Shown here in pieces: positions 1 through 7,900 of a stretch of DNA of 16,339 nucleotides. The position numbers and the translations under genes were made by a program. Within the stretch, counting starts at the first letter, position 1. Each line of letters begins with the position of its first letter. Source of the stretch: Tannerella sp. (GTDB taxonomy: Bacteria; Bacteroidota; Bacteroidia; Bacteroidales; Tannerellaceae); the NCBI GenBank assembly GCA_031262895.1, contig JAISGW010000206.1, forward strand, positions 1 through 16,339. The letters run 5' to 3'. A model generated the notes under the pieces. It did no database searches. It saw nothing but the letters and a program-made list of their open reading frames with translations, and was not told the origin of the DNA.

Positions 1-1
1 G

Positions 2-2890
2 GCCATAAAGAAGGCCGACCCTGTCTTCGGCAATTACGTGGGCGGGCATATCAACATGGCCTTAGATGTGTTAAGCTCAGGCTTGAGCGTGGACGTGGCG
101 GCCGTCTTCGGCAACGCAGGCTACCGTTATTGGTTTGTCAACGGCGAGGTCGACTTGGGTGCGGGCATTTCCGTGGGCGCGGTGAAGATTACCGGCTTCA
201 GCGGCGGCGCCTATTACCGGATGCAGCCAACGGGAGACAAGGGCCTGGCCGCCTTCAAACCCGACAAGGGCATCTCGCTGGGCTTCCGTGCCGGCGTCTC
301 TTTAGCCATCGCCTCCAAGGAAGCCGTCAGCGCCAAGGCCATTTACGAAATGAACTTCAACGCCAGCGGCGGCATCAACACGATACTCTTCTACGGGCAG
401 GCAGCTTTCATGACCGACCTGACACCTTTGCAGGACAAATTGGCCCCGATACGGAATTTCTACAACGGCGTGCAGAAGACCTTCAAGGCGGCAGACAAGA
501 GCCTGAGCGACCAGATTAAGGCCCAATCGGATTCGGAACTCGTGCAGAAATTGATCGGAAAAGTGTCGGCCAATACGAACCTGCCGCCCTTGAGCAATTC
601 CGGCGTCATCACGGCTTATGTGCGCATAGAATATGAGGCCGAAACAAAGACTTTCGATGCCAATTTCAGCATCAACCTCTCCGTGCCGGGCAATTTCATA
701 CGCGGGGAAGGCAACAACGGTGCCGCCTTGTGGGCCAACCTGCACATCTCGCCCGCCACCTGGTACATACGCATCGGCACGCCCACGAATCCCATAGGCA
801 TAGCCATCGGCATCAAGGGTCTGCCTTCCATACACAGCGACGCCTATTTCATGCTGGGCGACGACATTCTGCCGCCGGCGCCCTTGCCGGATTTGGTGCG
901 CAACAAATTGGGCGGCGACATAGACCAGCATCCTTACAGCGACAACCTGATGTCCATCGGAAGCGGTATCGGCTTCGGCGCACGCTTCGGCTTCGATACC
1001 GGCGATTTGACCTTCCTCATCCTGTATTGCCGATTCCAGGCCGAGATGGGCTTTGACTTTACGCTGACCGACATGAGCGGTTATGCCTGCGAGGGAAGCA
1101 CCAAGCAAATCGGCATGAACGGCTGGCGAGCCGAAGGGCGCTGCTACGCGGCTTTGGACGGCGACCTGGGCGTAAAGTTGAATCTGCTTTTCATCCATAA
1201 GAAGATATCGGTCATCCACGGCGGAGTGGCGGCAGCGTTGGAAGCCAAATTGCCCAACCCGACCTGGATAGGCGGCGCCTTGGGGATAGACCTGAACATA
1301 TTGGGCCTTATCAAAGCCAAGATGAGCATGAAATTCAGCTTCGGCGAAAATTGCAAATTGGTCCGTCTGGACGGAACGGTTCCTCCCTTAGACTTCTCGC
1401 TCATCTCCGATGCCAGCCCGACCGACGGGAGCACGGACGTGGACGTCTTCACCTCGCCACAAGTTACCTTCGCCAAGGCCGTCAATGCCTCCTTCTCCCT
1501 TTATAATGAGGATGCAAACGGCAACAAGACTTACGAGGACGAGGGGAAGAAATCTTACCGTATCCGTTTGGGGAATTGCTATCTGGAGAATCTTTCCAAC
1601 GGACAGGAATTGCCCCTCGACAAGCCTTTAAACCAGTTGTTGAGCAATGACAAGCTGGCCCTTACCCTGAAGACCCGCGACATCCTGCCTTCTCACACGA
1701 AAATCCAGTTGTCTGTCACCGTCTATCTGGAGGAGTTGCAAGCCAATGGCTGGACAGCCGTTGACGGCGGCACGGAGACCAAGACGCTCACCTTCACTTC
1801 CGGCGAGCAACCCGACCATATCCCCTTGGAAAACGTGCTGAGTTCGTATCCCCTCATCAATCAGCAGAATTTTTACCGTTCCGAAGGAAAGGTCAACGGG
1901 AGCATACGAGGCTATATCGCTCTGAGCTACGGGCAGCCGGATCTCTTCGCCAACAACTTCGACAAGAAGGTACGGTTCACGGCCAATGGTTCGACGCGCA
2001 GCGTTGACTTCCACTATAATGCAGCCAACAAGAGCGTGGAATATGAAATTCCGGCCCTGTCGGGGAACTGTGCCTATACGGTGGACTTCGGCCTGTACGG
2101 GAAAGCCTCTTCCAACACGGGCGGCTTGCAACAAACAAGCTATACGCAAAGCTACGACAACGGCCAAGGGGAAACCTTCGATGTAGAATTCATCAAGAAT
2201 CTGGCCCAGAAAGTGCTGGCCAGCGGCAGCAAGAGCATCTTCAATTACGGCTTCCATTCCAGCCGATACAGCACCTTCGCCGGAAAAATTAACGGGTTGG
2301 CCTTGGAAACCGGCAATGACAACATCTTCGGAATGACCGACGTGCGGCGTTTGCTGCTCTTCTCGAGCAAAGCGATAGACGAGCCTTTCGATTTGGCCGA
2401 AGTGGTCGGCAACAGCTACACTTACGGGAAGCCTTTAGTATCGATCGAAGCACTCATGACCGATAAATATTACACGGAAGACATAGCGCCCTTGATTTAT
2501 GAGCCTTTGCCCTCTTATCAATTCACACGCGACATAGCCAGGCAGTTGGGCATCGCTTATCTGCGCATCCCAAGCAATGCTTTCGTGTTGTACGAAGGTT
2601 ATGTTGATGCGCTGAATAATGGCAACACGCCCAGCAGATATGGCATTTTCCCTTATGTGCATGTCCTTCAACGGATGTATTATGCTGACTTCTATGAATT
2701 GAAAGACCAGCTCAGCCCTTACGGACGATTAGCTCAACAAAGGGAAAAGTTCAAGAAACTATGGAGTACAGGTGCTTTCCCCTTCTACCGGGAAGGACGG
2801 ATTTACCCTGCTCAATTGATATATAGGCTTCCGGACGGAAGGGAAGGAAGTGCTGTAAAAGTAAAATATGAATGGAGATGGAAGTATTGA
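2..2890 (+). CDS. Large beta-rich secreted/surface protein of unknown family, 5'-truncated
   Basis: The frame is open from the first complete codon at position 2 to a TGA at 2888-2890 with no credible start, so the gene begins upstream of the window; about 962 residues are visible. I do not recognise the family. The first ~440 residues alternate glycine-rich, aromatic beta-like strands (for example GFRAGVSLAIAS, GSGIGFGARFGFDTGD) and hold few charged helices apart from one near 430-570. Around 1400-1810 the sequence SPTDGSTDVDVFTSPQVTF resembles the start of a bacterial Ig-like (Big_5 type) domain. A second Ig-like stretch may lie at 1830-2110. The C-terminus is aromatic (YEWRWKY) and is not a T9SS sorting domain. 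The stop overlaps the next gene, which implies translational coupling and a joint function with the two secreted proteins downstream. A TANFOR-like Tannerella surface protein is an unverified alternative. Reading frame is certain; function is not. Confidence 0.85.
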   Translation, partial: AIKKADPVFGNYVGGHINMALDVLSSGLSVDVAAVFGNAGYRYWFVNGEVDLGAGISVGAVKITGFSGGAYYRMQPTGDKGLAAFKPDKGISLGFRAGVSLAIASKEAVSAKAIYEMNFNASGGINTILFYGQAAFMTDLTPLQDKLAPIRNFYNGVQKTFKAADKSLSDQIKAQSDSELVQKLIGKVSANTNLPPLSNSGVITAYVRIEYEAETKTFDANFSINLSVPGNFIRGEGNNGAALWANLHISPATWYIRIGTPTNPIGIAIGIKGLPSIHSDAYFMLGDDILPPAPLPDLVRNKLGGDIDQHPYSDNLMSIGSGIGFGARFGFDTGDLTFLILYCRFQAEMGFDFTLTDMSGYACEGSTKQIGMNGWRAEGRCYAALDGDLGVKLNLLFIHKKISVIHGGVAAALEAKLPNPTWIGGALGIDLNILGLIKAKMSMKFSFGENCKLVRLDGTVPPLDFSLISDASPTDGSTDVDVFTSPQVTFAKAVNASFSLYNEDANGNKTYEDEGKKSYRIRLGNCYLENLSNGQELPLDKPLNQLLSNDKLALTLKTRDILPSHTKIQLSVTVYLEELQANGWTAVDGGTETKTLTFTSGEQPDHIPLENVLSSYPLINQQNFYRSEGKVNGSIRGYIALSYGQPDLFANNFDKKVRFTANGSTRSVDFHYNAANKSVEYEIPALSGNCAYTVDFGLYGKASSNTGGLQQTSYTQSYDNGQGETFDVEFIKNLAQKVLASGSKSIFNYGFHSSRYSTFAGKINGLALETGNDNIFGMTDVRRLLLFSSKAIDEPFDLAEVVGNSYTYGKPLVSIEALMTDKYYTEDIAPLIYEPLPSYQFTRDIARQLGIAYLRIPSNAFVLYEGYVDALNNGNTPSRYGIFPYVHVLQRMYYADFYELKDQLSPYGRLAQQREKFKKLWSTGAFPFYREGRIYPAQLIYRLPDGREGSAVKVKYEWRWKY

Positions 2891-4977
2891 TAAGAAACAT
2901 AAAAAAGGGCATGCGGTATGTGGCCTCCTGCCTCATATCCGGTTTATCCTTTGTAGTCGCTAACGGGCAAGTTCCCACAACCGTACCTGATAGTTCGGCA
3001 GTTCCTTATAACGTTCGCATCATAGGCAGCGCGAGAGGTCCTCATATTCGTCTCCGTTGGGCACCGGCCAATGCGGAAGCCTGGGCTGCGGGCCGGGCAT
3101 ACGGTTACAAGTTGGTGCGCTTCACCATTTTCAAGGACTCGACAGTCATGGACAATCCGGACAGCCTCGTCATAAAACAGGATTTCAAGCCGCGTCCGCT
3201 GGCTGAATGGGAAGCACCCGCGAAACAGTCCGATTATGCCGCCGTCATCGCGCAGGCGCTATATGGGCAGGACTTTGATTTGCGGCCCATGAGCGACAGC
3301 CTGAGCGTGAGCGACATCATCAACCAATCCTCGGATTTGCAGCAACGCTTCGCCGTATCTCTCTTCGCAGCCGAAAACGACTATCCGGCCGCCCTGCTGG
3401 CGGGCTGGGGATGGACGGATTCCTCCAGCAGAGCCGGCGACCAGTACGTTTATACCTTAATCTTGAACCGGCCCAAGCGGCAAATAGGAGATACGGCTTC
3501 CGTGTACATAGGCTATCAGAACAAGCGCATCCTGCCGCAGCCGCTTGACTTAACGGCCGTCTTTGGCGACAGCCTCGCCCGTTTATCCTGGGATTACACC
3601 CTTCTGGCCGATATTTACCATTCCTATGAGGTGGAAAGGAAGGGGCCGGGAGACAAAGACTTTCGCCGCATCAGCCACACGCCTGTGACACTGGCCGGAG
3701 AGGGTTTGAAACGTGCCTATTATACGGATTCCCTACCGGCCAACGGGGTGGATTACGCCTACCGAATCATCGGCCTGACTAATTTCGGGGAAGAAAGTCC
3801 CGCTTCCGACACCGTGCGCGGACGGGGCAAGGCACCTATCCTTTGCCCGCCGCCGCATATCCTGATGGGGCGCTTCATCGCCAAGGATACAGCTATGCTT
3901 TCCTGGGAGTACAGTTGTCCGGCCGACAGCTTGGTGGCCGGACTGCAAATCCGTCGCGCAGAGACGGACGGGGGCCATTACCAAACCGTGGCCTCGCCGC
4001 CGAAAGGGACGCAATCATTTTCCTTCCCCCTACCCTACGCCGATAATTATTTGAAAGTGCGCGTCCTTTACACCGACTCCACCTGGGTAGAATCCTTCCC
4101 TTACGCCTTAAACCAGATAGACTCTGTGCCGCCCCTGCCGCCGACCGGCCTGGCGGTTTCCATAGACAGTTCGGGCATGGCCCGTCTCCGTTGGACGCCC
4201 AACAAAGAGCCGGACCTGATGGGTTACCGTGTACTCCGGGCTTTTACGGATAAAGAAGAGTTGTCGTCCATCACACAGGGTTATGTCAGGCAAGCCGCCT
4301 ATACGGACAGCCTGTCTCGGAGGCTGGGGAATAAAAAAGTCTATTATGCCCTTGTGGCCGTAGACCGCCATTATAACGAGTCCGCCCATTCCGCTGTCGT
4401 CGTGGCGACCAAGCCGAACGACAGCAGTCCGGCCGAGCCGGTCTTGACCGCTTATGAGCGGGATGGCGACAAACTTACCCTGCATTGGATTACCGATACT
4501 GCCGCGATAGGCGTTCGCTACGCCTTGCTACGACGTGGAACAGAAGGAGCCGACACCCTTTTCCGTGGCAATGCCTCACAGGCTTCGTACACGGACGAAC
4601 CGGAGAAGTCCGGTAGCTACAGCTATTCCGTCATAGCCACCGACCCGGAAGGGAAACGCTCCGTTTCACCCAAGCCGCTGCATTTCGATTTCCATATAGA
4701 AGGAAAGGCTTTGAAAATTTCCGGCTTTCATTCCTATATAGATAAGGCGCATACCTATATTGAGCTATCCTGGAACAAGCAGGCCCAAGCAGCACGTTAC
4801 CGCATATACCGCGCCGCAGACAAGGAGCGCCCTACGCTCTGGAAGGAAGTGGACGCCTCCGTGAACCGTCTTGTTGACGAGCGCCTGTTGCACGACACCC
4901 GCTATACTTATATCCTCCTTTTTGTTACGCTCGAAGGGCGTTCTTCCCTACCCGCAAGCCTAAGCGTTGATTTTTAA
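2872..4977 (+). CDS. Secreted fibronectin type III repeat protein
   Basis: The protein has 701 residues and begins inside the end of the preceding gene. ATGs at 2872, 2878 and 2911 are all possible starts; I keep the first, which overlaps by 19 bases, but each gives a signal peptide: basic RNIKKGMRY, hydrophobic core VASCLISGLSFVVA, then a likely cleavage near NGQ. After an N-terminal domain (~45-220) come about five FN3-like units beginning near residues 223, 321, 417, 518 and 612. They share the FN3 pattern of xLxWx early, a central Y-x-V-x-R or Y-x-I-Y-R strand, and a late YTD...Y-x-Y-x-V/I segment (for example MARLRWTPNKEPDLMGYRVL). No catalytic domain and no C-terminal T9SS domain is visible. 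FN3 arrays usually act as spacers or binding modules. Its place between two large surface proteins suggests a structural partner in the same complex; that is inference. Confidence 0.9.
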   Translation: MEMEVLIRNIKKGMRYVASCLISGLSFVVANGQVPTTVPDSSAVPYNVRIIGSARGPHIRLRWAPANAEAWAAGRAYGYKLVRFTIFKDSTVMDNPDSLVIKQDFKPRPLAEWEAPAKQSDYAAVIAQALYGQDFDLRPMSDSLSVSDIINQSSDLQQRFAVSLFAAENDYPAALLAGWGWTDSSSRAGDQYVYTLILNRPKRQIGDTASVYIGYQNKRILPQPLDLTAVFGDSLARLSWDYTLLADIYHSYEVERKGPGDKDFRRISHTPVTLAGEGLKRAYYTDSLPANGVDYAYRIIGLTNFGEESPASDTVRGRGKAPILCPPPHILMGRFIAKDTAMLSWEYSCPADSLVAGLQIRRAETDGGHYQTVASPPKGTQSFSFPLPYADNYLKVRVLYTDSTWVESFPYALNQIDSVPPLPPTGLAVSIDSSGMARLRWTPNKEPDLMGYRVLRAFTDKEELSSITQGYVRQAAYTDSLSRRLGNKKVYYALVAVDRHYNESAHSAVVVATKPNDSSPAEPVLTAYERDGDKLTLHWITDTAAIGVRYALLRRGTEGADTLFRGNASQASYTDEPEKSGSYSYSVIATDPEGKRSVSPKPLHFDFHIEGKALKISGFHSYIDKAHTYIELSWNKQAQAARYRIYRAADKERPTLWKEVDASVNRLVDERLLHDTRYTYILLFVTLEGRSSLPASLSVDF

Positions 4978-4989
4978 AAAGACCGTATC

Positions 4990-7900
4990 ATGTTCAACAA
5001 ACTTTACTACAAATTGAAAATATTCGGCGGCATACTGCTTATCTTCCTCCTTGCCACTACGACTGTTTCTGCCCAAACTTATACATTTAAAGCAACAATC
5101 GCATTTGAATATACAACTATATCCTGGATGAAAGCGACCCTTACCATGGATCTCATTTTTAGTGGCGAGAAAGATGGAAGTAGCGCCACAGTCCATGCTT
5201 TTGACCATTTTTATATACCAGGGGAAATAGATAATCAAAATAAATATAAACTCCAGTTTACATTCCCATATAAAGGTATCGCCAATAAAATAACAGAAAA
5301 CATTCTTTCATTTACGAGTTTTGACAATGAAACCTTAGCCGATCCGAACACCTCTGCCTCTGACAATGGAATGTTTGGCGTAATTTGTCCTCAAAAACTC
5401 ACTCTCATGGTTCCCAGATGTTCTTTAGGCAATCAATGGGGCGAATGGAGTGATGTGGAAATATACCCTAATGGCATAGATATTGACCCGACTTCCCTAC
5501 CAACGGATCGCACCCTTTCCGATACGCCAATCAAACTTACTGCTACAGGAGGATTTGATAGTGACTTGTATTGTTGGTATTATTCTATAGATGGTGAAGA
5601 TTGGGAAGTGGCACCGTCAAAGTGTTACCAAGGAGCCACGTTCAACGCTGCAGCCGGAGACTTGCTATTTAACGGTTGGGAAGGACTCAATGGACGACAA
5701 ATATGGATAAAAGCCGGTTATCAAAGCGATTGTGGTATAGGCATAGATGAGACAGCTACTCCATATTCGTTTACTATACGTGCCGCCGGACCTAAAATAG
5801 AAAATGTTGTAGCACGTTCTACCACTTGTTACGACAGCAACGACGGAAGCCTTGTCGTGACCTTCAATCGGGATTTGCTTCCCGGAGAAACGGTTTCTTT
5901 ATATTACGGCGCGCCGCAACCGGCAAGTATCACCCAGTTAAATGCGAATAAGCAATATATTCTATCGGGTTTGGCTCCCGGAGAGTATAAAGATATTTCC
6001 GTTACCTCCGAAATAAACGGAAGCCTGTTAGGTTCCAGTGGTTCCGGATATAAATGGACGAATCCAGTCACAGTCGAACGTGGCCCCAAATTGCAGGTCT
6101 TCTTTTCTTCGAGCATCAATTGCTACACTCAAAATCTGATTATCACGCCTGTTCCGGCAGGCAATTATATTGTCCATTATCAAAAAGATGGAGGAACTTG
6201 GCAGCAATCTTCATCCATGACGCTGAGCGACCTGCCAGGAGGTGATTATAACGTATATATATCTAATAACAACTGTAATAGTTCGCCACGGGATACCGTA
6301 TTGGAAGACCCGCCAAACGTGCCGACTATCACCGTCACGGATAACGAAAGCACATCCGGTTTCGGCCGGGCTGACGGTTCCCTATCCTTTGAAGTAGACG
6401 GAGGAGACGGCAAAGGGAGTTGCACCCTGCTGAACACGACCAATGGCCTTTCCTATACTCCGAAAAGTAGTACAGGGGAAATGTTCGACTTCACGAACCT
6501 CCCAGCCGGGAATTATACCTTTTCCTATATAAACAGCAAGGGTTGTACTACTCAACCTTGTTATGCAGAGGTTCTTCAACCCGCCCGTTTAACGGCGACA
6601 TGCACAGGGACAAATATCACTTGCAACGGCAATGCGGACGGCAGTATCCGTGCTTCGGTTTCCGGAGGCGTCTTGGAACAAGGCGACAGTTACGATTATG
6701 AATGGGAAAAGTTGAACGGCACAAAATGGGAATCTTACGATTCCGGCTCCGGTACGGTTGAAGGTTTGTCGCCAGGCACCTATCGTCTTACTGTCAGTGA
6801 TGAAAGTGACCCGATCAACGAGACCTCGTCTAATTCGGTCACCATCTCCGAGCCGGACATTGTGCAGTTTAAAGGGGAGGTCAAGGTGCTTGCCAACAAC
6901 CTTTGCTACGGGGACAGTGAGGGCCGGGCGGAAGTGAGCGCCATGGGCGGCAACGGCAATTACAAGGCTTTGCTATATAAGGACGATGCGCCTTACAGCG
7001 ACGGGGAATATTATACGGGCGGAAGTTTGACTTTTTCTGGAGGTGTCTGTGACATGGAGCATCTGCCTGCCGGGAAATATACGGTGGAGGCTTTGACGGA
7101 CGGAAAGGGCTGTGCGAACGAAGGGACGGCGGCTTCCCTGACTTTCAGCATCAGCCAGCCGGCTGCTCCCATAACGGCCGGTACAGTGGCAACGAACACA
7201 ACCGGCTACGGCCGCACGGACGGAAAGATTATCGCCCACATCAAAGGCGGCACCCCAAGGACAAGCGCCCCCTACTACGACCTGGTATGGAAAGACAGCG
7301 AAGGCAATGTCATCACCCAAAGCGAGGAAGCCATAGACGCGGACGGCATGGTCAGCGACACCATCAACGGGCTGAAGAAAGACACATACAGCCTAAGCAT
7401 TAGCGACGGAAACGGCTGCAGCATAGCCGCACTCACGGCTTCCGTGGCACAGCCCGACCCGCTGACGGTCGAACTGACCCCGGTCGCCGTGAAATGTTAC
7501 GCGGAAAAGAACGGGCAGATAAGCGCCGACATCAAAGGCGGCGTGCCCGGCGAAGAGGAACCGTACTACAGCCTCCAATGGTACATGAAGCGGGATGGGG
7601 GAATGCCCGACTCTTTGATAGCCGACCAGCACACGGCCATCTTGCAGGGCGCCGGTGCGGGAAAGTATTACCTGAAGGTGGCGGATGCGGTTCCGGCGCC
7701 CGCCTTACCGAACACGGCAGAATCGGCAGTGGTGGAGGTCTTGCAGCCGCCTTTGTTCCAAGTGGTGGATGGAAAGATCGGCACGGACTCTGTGGCCTGC
7801 TACGGCACCAACGACGGTTCCTTCTATCTGCAAGTTGCCGGAGGTGTGCCCCCGTATAAACTGTTTTACCAAGAGAGCAGCAGCAGCGAGCCTTTCATAG

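Noticed and set aside
2920..2934. VASC in the FN3 protein as a lipobox
   Set aside because: The residues before it are basic (RNIKKGMRY) with no hydrophobic core. The hydrophobic segment follows the cysteine, which fits an ordinary signal peptide instead.
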